64,000 bases of DNA, from the NCBI GenBank assembly GCA_964398945.1, contig CAYNOT010000010.1, forward strand, positions 137,779-201,778. The letters run 5' to 3'. Of the stretch, positions 54,704 to 61,991 are shown piece after piece. Position 1 is the stretch's first letter. Every line of letters starts with the position of its first letter. The translations under genes and the position numbers were made by a program. The DNA comes from JBGTGG01 sp964398945. GTDB taxonomy: Bacteria > Bacteroidota > Bacteroidia > Cytophagales > Cyclobacteriaceae. The notes below the pieces were generated by a model that saw nothing but the letters and a program-made list of their open reading frames with translations, had not been told where the DNA came from and searched no databases.

Positions 54704-55456
54704 ATGCAAAGATTTAAAGATAAATTCGCACTTATCACAGGCGGAACGAACGGAATGGGCTTTGCCACAGCCCGACAATTCATTAACGAAGGCGGAACAG
54801 TAATCATCACAGGGCGAAGTGCGGATACAGTAAACAGAGCTGAAAAACAATTAGGAACAAATGCTTTTGGCATTGTGTCCGATGCAGGCAATATGAAAGA
54901 CATATTGCTTCTACAGGAACAGGTAAAACAATATACAGAAAACATTGATTTACTTTTTGTCAATGCAGGTTACGGAAAGTTTGCACCTGTTGAATTTGCT
55001 GACGAAACCCATTTTGATGAATTGTTCAATATGTTGGTAAAAGGAACTTTTTTTACGGTTCAGCAAATCTTGCCATTGATGAAAAAAGGAAGTGCAATCA
55101 TACTCAATACGTCAGTAGTTACAGGAATGGGTATGCAAAATTTTTCCGTTTATTCGTCAGCCAAATCAGCCGTTCAATCATTCATTAAAACTTTTGCTTC
55201 GGAACTTACGGCAAAAGGTATTCGTGTAAACGGTATCAGTCCCGGATATATCAAAACAAACGGATTTAACAACACAGGTTTAAGCCCGGAACAAATTGAA
55301 GGAGCAATACAAAGCATTATCCCAACCATACCATTCAAAAGGTTTGGCGAACCCACAGAAATTGCCAATGCGGTATTATTTCTTGCTTCGCAGGAAGCAT
55401 CATACATACACGGAACAGAATTAACGGTGGACGCAGGAATTTCAGTTATCAGATGA
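54704..55456 (+). CDS. Short-chain dehydrogenase/reductase in the Ada-like island
   Basis: 250 residues. 'ALITGGTNGMGFATARQFIN' cofactor motif, 'LFVNAGYGKFAPVEFADETH', active-site Ser in 'IILNTSVVTGMGMQNFS' and Tyr-x3-Lys in 'VYSSAKSAVQSFIKTF', plus 'GISPGYIKTNGF'. Typical oxidoreductase of unknown substrate, with 'SADTVNRAEKQL' consistent with NADP preference (arginine-type 'GRSADTV'). The 2OG oxygenase starts in its last codons (ATGA overlap), and the candidate Ada-type operator is directly upstream. Confidence 0.9.
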   Translation: MQRFKDKFALITGGTNGMGFATARQFINEGGTVIITGRSADTVNRAEKQLGTNAFGIVSDAGNMKDILLLQEQVKQYTENIDLLFVNAGYGKFAPVEFADETHFDELFNMLVKGTFFTVQQILPLMKKGSAIILNTSVVTGMGMQNFSVYSSAKSAVQSFIKTFASELTAKGIRVNGISPGYIKTNGFNNTGLSPEQIEGAIQSIIPTIPFKRFGEPTEIANAVLFLASQEASYIHGTELTVDAGISVIR

Positions 55457-56160
55457 TTAAACAAAAGTTACAGGAAACAGATTGGGAAAACATAACCGAA
55501 ACAATGCACACAAACGGTTATGCCATTATCCCAAATCTGTTATCAGACGAACAATGCGAAATACTGAAATCGGAATACAATAACCCAAACACTTACAGAA
55601 AAACGGTAGTAATGGAACGCTACCGTTTTGGCTTGGGCGAATACAAGTATTTCAACTATCCGTTGCCCGAGATTATTCAGCAAATCAGAACAAACATTTA
55701 TCCGAACCTTGCACCTATTGCAAATGCGTGGTTTAGGGCGTTGAATATGGATAAGCAATTTCCATTGGAACACGCAGAATTGTTGCAACAATGCCACCAG
55801 AACGGACAACAAAAAGCAACTGTTCTGATATTGCAATATGGCAAAGGCGGTTTCAATACATTGCATCAGGATTTATACGGAGATGTTTATTTTCCCATTC
55901 AAACCGTATTGTTTTTAAGCGAACCCGATAAGGATTTTACAGGCGGGGAATTTGTATTGACACAGCAAATCCCAAGAGCTCAATCCAAAGCCATTGTCTT
56001 AAAACCAAAGAAAGGCGATATGCTGATTTTTACAACCAACTTTAAACCCGAAAAAGGCACAAAAGGTTATTACAGAGTAAATATGAAACACGGTGTTAGC
56101 GAAGTTAAAAGTGGAGAACGCTATACGTTGGGAATTATTTTTCACGATGCTTTAAGTTGA
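55453..56160 (+). CDS. 2OG-Fe(II) oxygenase (Oxygenase-NA / DNA alkylation repair-linked)
   Basis: 235 residues. Fe(II) ligands are His138 and Asp140 in 'NTLHQDLYGDVYFPIQTVLF' and His213 in 'MKHGVSEVKSGERYTLGII', with the 2-oxoglutarate Arg223. The 'GGEFVLTQQIPRAQSKAIVL' segment matches the family annotated as oxygenase acting on alkylated nucleic acids, often found beside ada genes. Oxidative dealkylation is family-level inference. ATGA-overlaps the SDR gene, making a two-gene unit under the candidate Ada-type operator. Confidence 0.85.
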   Translation: MIKQKLQETDWENITETMHTNGYAIIPNLLSDEQCEILKSEYNNPNTYRKTVVMERYRFGLGEYKYFNYPLPEIIQQIRTNIYPNLAPIANAWFRALNMDKQFPLEHAELLQQCHQNGQQKATVLILQYGKGGFNTLHQDLYGDVYFPIQTVLFLSEPDKDFTGGEFVLTQQIPRAQSKAIVLKPKKGDMLIFTTNFKPEKGTKGYYRVNMKHGVSEVKSGERYTLGIIFHDALS

Positions 56161-56162
56161 TT

Positions 56163-56735
56163 TTATTTGGGCGTGCAAAGCGAATTTGAAGTTAACTTTG
56201 TGGTCTTGTCAAGCTGATTGTTGGCTGCCGTTATATTCTTCCGATGGGATTTCATACTCTTGTTTATTTGCTTAAATGTTTTGAATGTGTCGCCTGTCTG
56301 TAAATAAGAAATTTGACTTGGAATTAAATTCAATACTCCAATGGTATTATTTACTACTCTCAAATTTGCAGATTTAGGGTTTGTCAAATTGGTCATTGGA
56401 ATTAACCACATACCCGCACACTTAAACGCTCTGTCAAGTGTAACAACAATAAGAAAGTCAGCAGATTTACCAACTAAACCATTAAGCCGTCTTGTTTCAC
56501 TTTTTCTCCGCCCACTGTTATAAACTCGTCTTGTCTTAATTTCAAAAGTCAAGCCGTCAGAGTTTGTTCCGTCTATTCCCTTTGTGTTTTTGTTTTCACT
56601 TAAAATGAGGTCTAATCTTTTAGAAGCATAAAATTCTCCAATGTCACCAACAACTCTATTGCTCCTTGTGATTGATTGCTGCTTTAATTCTCCAATTGTC
56701 TTGGCAAACTCATTTAGGGATTTGAGTTTAGTTTG
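56163..56735 (-). pseudogene. DUF6998-like nuclease-fold gene lacking a start codon
   Basis: 190 codons open from just after a TGA at 56738 to the stop at 56163, with no ATG in the conserved N-terminal part. Translation has 'LKQQSITRSNRVVGDIGEFY', 'GIDGTNSDGLTFEIKTRRVY' and 'GKSADFLIVVTLD', a PD-(D/E)xK-like layout (GE, D, ExK) resembling DUF6998 proteins. The last ~45 residues are polar and unassigned. The start appears to have been lost where this frame meets the truncated sister gene upstream. A rare non-ATG start cannot be excluded. Confidence 0.6.
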
Positions 56736-56983
56736 TCAACGCTGAAAGAATTATTTGGACTTGAAAATACTTTTGCTTTTACTTGATACTTGTAGCCTAA
56801 ATTGCAAATTCCGTCAACCGCCTTTGTTACTCGCTCTGATTTATTTAGTTTGAAGTACCTGCAAGAAACATACTCACCACTTTCGCCTGTAAAGCTGTCC
56901 GTAGAAATAACTCCTTCCTCAAAAAGTCGGTCACTCAAGTCAGCAAATTTTTCAAGTAATAGTTGTTGTTCGTTTGTAAACAT
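56714..56983 (-). pseudogene. Truncated sister DUF6998-like nuclease-fold gene
   Basis: 89 residues from ATG 56983 ('MFTNEQQLLLEKFADLSDRL'), with the same pattern as its neighbour, 'GESGEYVSCRYFKLNKSERV' and 'KAVDGICNLGYKYQVKAKVF', but it stops at 'DKLNSNP' where related proteins continue with a hydrophobic core strand. It overlaps the next open frame by 22 bases in a different frame. The two look like the outer parts of two paralogous genes joined by deletion. Upstream extension to 57091 is possible but not conserved-looking. Confidence 0.5.
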
Positions 56984-57136
56984 TTTGTCTTTATGTTGTT
57001 TGTTTTTTGCAGTCAGTTTAATATTAACACTGTCGTCAAATAATGGCAGCCAACTCAATATATATCGTTCAAGATTACACAAATAGCTCAACTGTATGCT
57101 GGATTGGTGTATGTATAATTTGCCTGTCTTTTAGTT

Positions 57137-57961
57137 CTATTTCAGCCTCTTCATTGCATTGCTTTCAATCAAAGATTTCATTTGAGTAATGGCAACTTTG
57201 TTGAGTTGTATAAGCCTATCGCTTTGTGATAAACCCTGTTGTATCAATAAAGCATTAATGCTTTCCATATTGCTTAATACTACCAACTGTTCCAATGTGG
57301 CATAATCTCTTACATTTCCTTTTTGGTAGGGATTGTTCTCTCTCCATTCTTTTGCAGTAATTCCGAAAAGTGCGACATTCAATAGATCGGCTTCATTGGC
57401 ATATACAAAACTTTCCTGTTGCTTTGTGATTTCTTTCGGTATCAGGTTTTCTTTAATGGCATCTGTATGGATTTGATAATTGATTTTGGAAATGGTGCGT
57501 TGCAAATTCCATTCTAAATTCAGCCGGCTGTTTTCGTCTTCTTTTAAGCGTTGAATTTCTTTAATCAGATATAGCTTGAAACTTGCAGAAACCCAAGAGG
57601 CAAATTCAAAAGCAATGTCTTTGTGGGCAAAAGTGCCACCGTTTTTTCCCAATTTGGACACAATTCCTTTGGCATTGACCGTTTCAATCCATTTGGACGG
57701 AGAAAGCGTAAACGAGTTACTTCCTGCTTCATACAAAAGGGGGTCGAATTCGACCCCTTTAAAATCGGGGTTGTTCAACTGCTCCCACAAACCAAGAAAT
57801 TCAATAGTAGCACGGGAACGCATCCAGTTTTTAACCACGTCTTTAGGTTCGGCAGGATTTTTAAACCTTGCAATGTCGGTCAGCGAAATAAAATCATCTT
57901 TATTGTCTTCATACAAAACAATATCAATGCCCCGTACTTCTATTTTCTTGCTTTTTGCCAT
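57137..57961 (-). CDS. KilA-N domain protein
   Basis: 274 residues. The KilA-N DNA-binding domain covers about 20-125: 'DFISLTDIARFKNPAEPKDV', 'VKNWMRSRATIEFLGLWEQL', 'WIETVNAKGIVSKLGKNGGT' and 'FAHKDIAFEFASWVSASFKL'. The remaining half is helical and unassigned. KilA-N occurs in phage and large-virus proteins, but intact KilA-N genes are common as orphans in Bacteroidota chromosomes. No other phage gene is near. A long palindrome just upstream of its start (58022-58057) could be an operator (inference). Confidence 0.92.
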   Translation of the reverse strand: MAKSKKIEVRGIDIVLYEDNKDDFISLTDIARFKNPAEPKDVVKNWMRSRATIEFLGLWEQLNNPDFKGVEFDPLLYEAGSNSFTLSPSKWIETVNAKGIVSKLGKNGGTFAHKDIAFEFASWVSASFKLYLIKEIQRLKEDENSRLNLEWNLQRTISKINYQIHTDAIKENLIPKEITKQQESFVYANEADLLNVALFGITAKEWRENNPYQKGNVRDYATLEQLVVLSNMESINALLIQQGLSQSDRLIQLNKVAITQMKSLIESNAMKRLK

Positions 57962-58021
57962 AGTTAATTAACATTTATCACACCCTCGTTTAATTACCCC
58001 GAATTCGGTATAATTAAAATC

Positions 58022-58057
58022 GGGATTTTGTAAACGTCAAGTTTACAAAAATATCCC
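58022..58057. promoter_or_regulatory. Strong palindrome upstream of the KilA-N gene
   Basis: GGGATTTTGTAAAC GTCAA GTTTACAAAAATATCCC: a 10-bp perfect inner stem extended by outer GGGAT/ATCCC. It lies 61 bases upstream of the KilA-N start and faces the Ada zinc gene on the other side. Either an operator for a dimeric regulator or a hairpin of the adjacent repeat. Confidence 0.5.
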
Positions 58058-58082
58058 AAGTGTTTTATTGTTGCGTTCGCTT

Positions 58083-58167
58083 TTGCGTGAGGGATAGAAG
58101 CGGAAATCTTTTTGTGAGGAACGAACAAAAGATTGTAGCGGATAGCCCGACCTGAAAGGGCACGCCC
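58083..58167 (+). repeat. Structured dispersed repeat (Bacteroidota type)
   Basis: Sequence starting TTGCGTGAGGGATAGAAGCG, with a hairpin AATCTTTTTGT...ACAAAAGATT and ending AGCGGATAGCCCGACC...GGGCACGCCC. I recognise this as a sequence block repeated in many Bacteroidota genomes, usually non-coding and close to gene ends; this is from memory and not checked. A 78-codon frame across it on the other strand is a shadow. Confidence 0.55.
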
Positions 58168-58190
58168 AATAAAAATCATTTTTCCCCACA

Positions 58191-58210
58191 TAGCAAGTTT
58201 CGGGTTTTCT
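58191..58210 (+). promoter_or_regulatory. Candidate Ada-type operator, copy 3
   Basis: TAGCAAGTTTCGGGTTTTCT, matching the core of 53036-53069 and 54623-54656, ending 38 bases before the Ada zinc-domain start at 58249. Confidence 0.55.
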
Positions 58211-58248
58211 ATCAACAAACACTTTTCCAATTTAGCGGGAAAGTGCTA

Positions 58249-58467
58249 ATGATACAGCATTCTTATATTTCGGACAGCGATTTACGAAGTAAAATCAAAC
58301 AACAGAAAATTAGTTTTGGCGGTAATATCAAACTGAAAATTTACGGAACTTTGTCTTGCAAATCGGGCAAGAAAATGAAACCGGAAAACCGGGTTTTCTT
58401 CTCATCGGAAAAAGAAGCTATTGCAAACGGTTTCCGTCCTTGCGGACATTGTATGAAGAAACGATGA
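58249..58467 (+). CDS. Stand-alone Ada-type zinc-binding (methyl-phosphotriester) domain protein
   Basis: 72 residues from ATG 58249 (ATG 58243 is also possible). It matches the Ada metal-binding domain: 'FGGNIKLKIYGTLSCKSGKK', 'ENRVFFSSEKEAIANGFRPC' and 'GHCMKKR'. Three of the four Ada zinc cysteines are present (one in LSCKSG, two in RPCGHC); the fourth position (C-x3-C) is Lys, as in other short Ada-like proteins. In Ada, the first of these Cys takes the methyl from phosphotriesters and turns on gene activation. Here the domain is separate from the AraC-MGMT protein at 53110. Confidence 0.85.
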   Translation: MIQHSYISDSDLRSKIKQQKISFGGNIKLKIYGTLSCKSGKKMKPENRVFFSSEKEAIANGFRPCGHCMKKR

Positions 58468-58690
58468 ACTTGTTTAATTTTTTTTAAATAAACTACATAG
58501 GACATAGGCATGGTGGATAATTAATGAAAATTGTACTCTTTTCAATACAGGAAATCATAGTACTTTTTTCATCGAAGATGAAAAACTTTGTGTCTCTTGT
58601 AGCCCAAAGCCTTTCGGACTATGTAAAAACTATGATTCTATGTGGTTAAAAAATAAGCTTAAACAAGTTTCAATATCAGATAATGGAAGA

Positions 58691-58941
58691 ATGAAACTAT
58701 TTGACGACATCACAGACAAAGCAAAAAATTGGTTGCCACAAGACGGAACGGTCAATTATTATGGAAAACTTTTGACGAAAGAACAAGCAGACTTTTATCT
58801 GAACAGACTTTTAGAAACTATCGAATGGCGAAATGACGAAGCGATTTTCTTCGGAAAGAAATCGTTACCAAACGAAAGGTAGCGTGGTATGGCGAAAAAC
58901 CTTTTGAATATAATACCTACTCAAACACAACGAAATACGCA
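58691..58941 (+). pseudogene. AlkB-like dioxygenase remnant (frameshifted and truncated)
   Basis: From ATG 58691: 'MKLFDDITDKAKNWLPQDGT', 'VNYYGKLLTKEQADFYLNRL', 'LETIEWRNDEAIFFGKK', then after a one-base A loss near 58860 the frame continues 'VTKRKVAWYGEKPFEYNTYS' and 'NTTKYA'. This is the N-terminal third of an ALKBH2-like AlkB. The catalytic HxD...H part is missing: sequence after 58941 is the upstream block of the hydrolase gene. The gene is dead, but its position beside the Ada zinc gene fits the alkylation-repair theme. Confidence 0.87.
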
Positions 58942-58954
58942 TGCCTGATCATTT

Positions 58955-59024
58955 GGGAAGAAAGTACAAGACATGTAGCCATTTGTCCATTTTTTGACAG
59001 TGCTGCGGACTCCACCTTTGTACC
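58955..59024 (+). promoter_or_regulatory. Shared upstream block of hydrolase gene 1
   Basis: GGGAAGAAAGTACAAGACAT, then CATTTGTCCATTTTTTGACA and CACCTTTGTAC. Aligns with 61840-61909 at most positions. CACCTTTG (59013-59020) fits a -7 box and TTTG at 58993 a -33 box. The upstream GTACAAGA...CATTTGTCC part is a candidate AraC-type site. Confidence 0.65.
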
Positions 59025-59063
59025 ATCAATTTTAAACAGGTACAAAATTTAAACAACACTAAA

Positions 59064-59888
59064 ATGAACAAGCTAACAGTAAAAGACGGCACAGAAATCT
59101 ATTTCAAAGATTTAGGAACAGGACAACCTATTTTCTTTCATCACGGATGGCCATTGTCATCAGACGATTGGGATGCCCAAATGATGTTTTTCCTAAATCA
59201 TGGATTTAGGGTTATTGCACATGATAGGCGTGGACATGGTAGATCTACACAAACATTCATGGGCAACGACATGGATACCTATGCAGCAGATGTAGCAGAA
59301 CTTACTTCATTTTTAGATTTAAGAAATGCAATTCACGTAGGGCATTCAACCGGAGGTGGTGAAGCAATACGATATGCTGCTAAATATGGCAAGGACCGGG
59401 TAGCCAAAGTAGTGTTAATAAGCGCCATTACCCCTTACATGATTCAGGATAAAAATAATCCTGATGGTGTACCGATTGCTGTGTTTGATGACATTCGGTA
59501 CAATACGTTACACAATAGGCAACAATTTTATCAAGACATCACATTTCCGTTTTATGGATTCAACAGGGAGGGTGCTAATGTAAAAAAAGGAATACAAGAC
59601 AATTGGTGGAGGCAAGGAATGATGGGCGGAATAAAAGCCCAATATGATTGCGTAAAGGTATTTTCGGAGACAGATTTTACAGAAGATTTAAAAACTGTTG
59701 ATAAGCCGGTTCTTGTGCTGCATGGTGATGACGACCAGATTGTTCCTTATGCTACTACTGCGGTAAAGGCCGCCAAACTTTTAAAAAACGGAAAACTCAT
59801 TATATATCCTGGTTTTTCGCATGGTATGCCAACAACCGAAGCCGGTACAATCAATAAGGACATTTTAGAATTTATTAAGGCAGAATAA
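59064..59888 (+). CDS. Alpha/beta hydrolase (cofactor-free haloperoxidase/esterase type)
   Basis: 274 residues, cytosolic (no signal). 'IFFHHGWPLSSDDWDAQMMF' oxyanion-hole region, 'RVIAHDRRGHGRSTQTFMGN', nucleophile elbow 'VGHSTGGGEAIRYAAKYG' (Ser near 98), Asp in 'LHGDDDQIVPYATT' and His in 'PGFSHGMPTTEA'. This is the non-haem chloroperoxidase-like esterase family; physiological substrate unknown. An AraC regulator follows after 86 bases on the same strand, and a shared upstream block suggests common control with the second hydrolase. Confidence 0.92.
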   Translation: MNKLTVKDGTEIYFKDLGTGQPIFFHHGWPLSSDDWDAQMMFFLNHGFRVIAHDRRGHGRSTQTFMGNDMDTYAADVAELTSFLDLRNAIHVGHSTGGGEAIRYAAKYGKDRVAKVVLISAITPYMIQDKNNPDGVPIAVFDDIRYNTLHNRQQFYQDITFPFYGFNREGANVKKGIQDNWWRQGMMGGIKAQYDCVKVFSETDFTEDLKTVDKPVLVLHGDDDQIVPYATTAVKAAKLLKNGKLIIYPGFSHGMPTTEAGTINKDILEFIKAE

Positions 59889-59973
59889 AAACAACAACAA
59901 TTACGTTGCGGAGTACATGAGTATTCCGCAACTTGTTTAGTCGTATTTTTAGTGATTGAAAAATATTCAGGCT

Positions 59974-60843
59974 ATGAAAATGATCAAATTCCATAAGACA
60001 GAATGTGGTGTGGAAGTGTTACTGAATGTGTTTTCAAATCACGAAGAGATTGGGAAACGATATCTCAACAAAAGCTTCTATAAAGCTGACTATTTTGAGA
60101 TCATGTTCCTCAAAAAGGCAAAAGGTGAATTGATACTGAACCAACAGAAGATATCGCTCACAGACAACAGCGTTATTTTCATTTCTGCCTTTCAGGAACG
60201 GAGTTGGAGACTGGACCCCGATCAGCTAGAATTTACGACCGTGATATTCCGGGAAGAATTTCTCAACGAATTTTTCGCTGATAAGCTTTTCACCTACCGG
60301 CTGCACTACTTTTATCAGCTCTCATATCCATTGAGCATAGTAATGACAACTGACGATCTCAATAAATCCTGGAAGTTATTACAGGAGATAAAGGTCGAAC
60401 TAACCCGCGTAAGACGCGACAGTGCACATATCATTCGCTCCCTGCTTTATTATTTTCTGCAAACGCTTAATCGCATATATTCAGACGCCAACAATATCTT
60501 TGGGGATAAGACGGAAGTCAACTATGCCTTTCAATTCAAAAAACTATTGGAAGTCAATATCCGCGAGAAGCAACGAATTCATGACTATGCCCAAATGATG
60601 CACATCAGCAGGGTATCGCTGAACAAAGCAGTCAAATCCCAATTCAATGTAACGGCTACTCAAATGGTAAAGCAACGCTTACTTTTTGAAATCCAAAATA
60701 TGCTTGTTCATTCCGGCAAAACGGTTGGGGAAATTGCGTTCGAACTTAACTTTTCCGAGCCTAACCATCTCATGCGTTTTTTCAAATCGCAGACAAACCT
60801 GACCATATCACAATACATAAACGATTTCCATAGCAGGTATTGA
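59974..60843 (+). CDS. AraC-family transcriptional regulator 1
   Basis: Start taken at ATG 59974 ('MKMIKFHKTECGVEVLLNVF'), 289 residues; the upstream TTG at 59956 is less likely. An N-terminal cupin-like sensing part ('ELILNQQKISLTDNSVIFIS') is followed by a C-terminal AraC double helix-turn-helix ('IHDYAQMMHISRVSLNKAVK', 'TVGEIAFELNFSEPNHLMRF', 'FKSQTNLTISQYINDFHS'). Probably controls the neighbouring hydrolase and/or MBL-fold gene through the upstream blocks (inference). Confidence 0.9.
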   Translation: MKMIKFHKTECGVEVLLNVFSNHEEIGKRYLNKSFYKADYFEIMFLKKAKGELILNQQKISLTDNSVIFISAFQERSWRLDPDQLEFTTVIFREEFLNEFFADKLFTYRLHYFYQLSYPLSIVMTTDDLNKSWKLLQEIKVELTRVRRDSAHIIRSLLYYFLQTLNRIYSDANNIFGDKTEVNYAFQFKKLLEVNIREKQRIHDYAQMMHISRVSLNKAVKSQFNVTATQMVKQRLLFEIQNMLVHSGKTVGEIAFELNFSEPNHLMRFFKSQTNLTISQYINDFHSRY

Positions 60844-60859
60844 ACGCTTGTCTCCGATC

Positions 60860-60945
60860 AAAAAACTGCCTTATCAAAATGGTACGATTTGATACCTTTT
60901 TGGTTTTTTTTGTGAAATGACCGATTACACCTTTAGGTAGTTTAA
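60860..60945 (+). promoter_or_regulatory. Upstream region of the MBL-fold gene
   Basis: TTATCAAAATGGTACGATTT then GATACCTTTTTGG holds an inverted pair TCAAA..TTTGA with repeated GGTAC/GATACC parts; ACACCTTTAGG near 60930 resembles a -7 box. Architecture parallels the two hydrolase blocks, but the sequence is different. Confidence 0.4.
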
Positions 60946-60964
60946 ATTAATGTAATAGTCAACA

Positions 60965-61786
60965 ATGAAAAAATACCTCCTGGGTGTAACACTTATGCTC
61001 CTATCAATCCTTTCTTCTGCACAAACAAGCGTTCAATTAATTAGAAGTGCAACGGTAGTCATTAATTATAACGGTCAAAAAATATTGGTTGATCCTATGT
61101 TATCAGAAAAAGGAGCATTTCAATCCTTTGCTGGCGTTGAAAAAAATCCCACTATTGATTTGAAAGTCCCTGTCTCTGAAATCGTCAATTCACTTGATCT
61201 GGTTTTAGTGACCCATAGCCACCCTGATCACTTCGACAAGGCAGCAAGTGAGATATTGGATAAATCCATTTTGTTGTTCCATCAACCTGCCGATACAATG
61301 TATTTTAAGAACGAACAGTTTGTAAACGCTAAAAGTATATCCGATAAAACCGAATGGAATGGCATTGAAATTATTCGTGTTGAAGCGCAACATGGATCAG
61401 GTGACATCTTAAAAATAACAGGCAAAGCCTCCGGGTTTATTTTGAGGGCAAAGAACCAACCAACGATTTACATTGTCGGTGATGGAATCTGGACGGAAGA
61501 AATAAAAAAGAATATTCAGACGTATAAACCGGAATACATAATTGTTAATTCAGGTGGGGCGAGTTTACCCAGCCTTCAGAGTGGTCCCATCATTATGGAT
61601 GAGGAACAAACCGTTAGCTTAATAAAGGAAAGCGGTAAAGCCAGGATCATTGTTGTTCACATGGAGGCACTCGACCATTGTAGTACCACAAGGGCCTCGT
61701 TGCGCAAGAAAGCAGACGAAGCAAACGTTGAACGCGGCAAACTGATAATTCCGCAAGACGGTGAAACAATCGAACTGTCGCGTTAG
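60965..61786 (+). CDS. Exported MBL-fold metallo-hydrolase (UlaG-like)
   Basis: 273 residues with a signal peptide ('MKKYLLGVTLMLLSILSSAQ'). The metallo-beta-lactamase signature is 'LVLVTHSHPDHFDKAASEIL' (HxHxDH near 80-85), with 'KILVDPMLSEKGAF' before it and later ligands in 'TIYIVGDGIW' and 'IIVVHMEALDHCS'. UlaG-like members hydrolyse lactones or phosphodiesters; the substrate here is unknown. Export to the periplasm is unusual for the UlaG branch but common among Bacteroidota versions. Confidence 0.88.
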   Translation: MKKYLLGVTLMLLSILSSAQTSVQLIRSATVVINYNGQKILVDPMLSEKGAFQSFAGVEKNPTIDLKVPVSEIVNSLDLVLVTHSHPDHFDKAASEILDKSILLFHQPADTMYFKNEQFVNAKSISDKTEWNGIEIIRVEAQHGSGDILKITGKASGFILRAKNQPTIYIVGDGIWTEEIKKNIQTYKPEYIIVNSGGASLPSLQSGPIIMDEEQTVSLIKESGKARIIVVHMEALDHCSTTRASLRKKADEANVERGKLIIPQDGETIELSR

Positions 61787-61839
61787 AACATCCCGCAATC
61801 CAGGGACATTTAATCAATCCATGTAGGTATTTGCTGATC

Positions 61840-61909
61840 GGGAAGAATGTACAAGAGTCTTACACATTTGTCCATTCTTTTGGCGTGGGTTCCGCTGCAC
61901 CTTTGTACT
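61840..61909 (+). promoter_or_regulatory. Shared upstream block of hydrolase gene 2
   Basis: GGGAAGAATGTACAAGAGTC, then ACATTTGTCCATTCTTTTGG and CACCTTTGTAC; aligns with 58955-59024. CACCTTTG at 61898-61905 as -7 and TTTG at 61879 as -33, spacing 15. Confidence 0.65.
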
Positions 61910-61991
61910 GTTGAATCGTTTATTCATGCACAACAAGAATGGATCATTCAGTAAGTAAAATTATTATTCATTAATTAAAACTATTAACAAA

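Noticed and set aside
57137..57961. Prophage region around the KilA-N gene
   Set aside because: No integrase, capsid, terminase or lysis gene is nearby; KilA-N alone is not enough.
57994..58230. 78-codon minus-strand frame upstream of the KilA-N gene
   Set aside because: It spans a palindrome, a structured dispersed repeat and a candidate operator on the other strand; better explained as non-coding.
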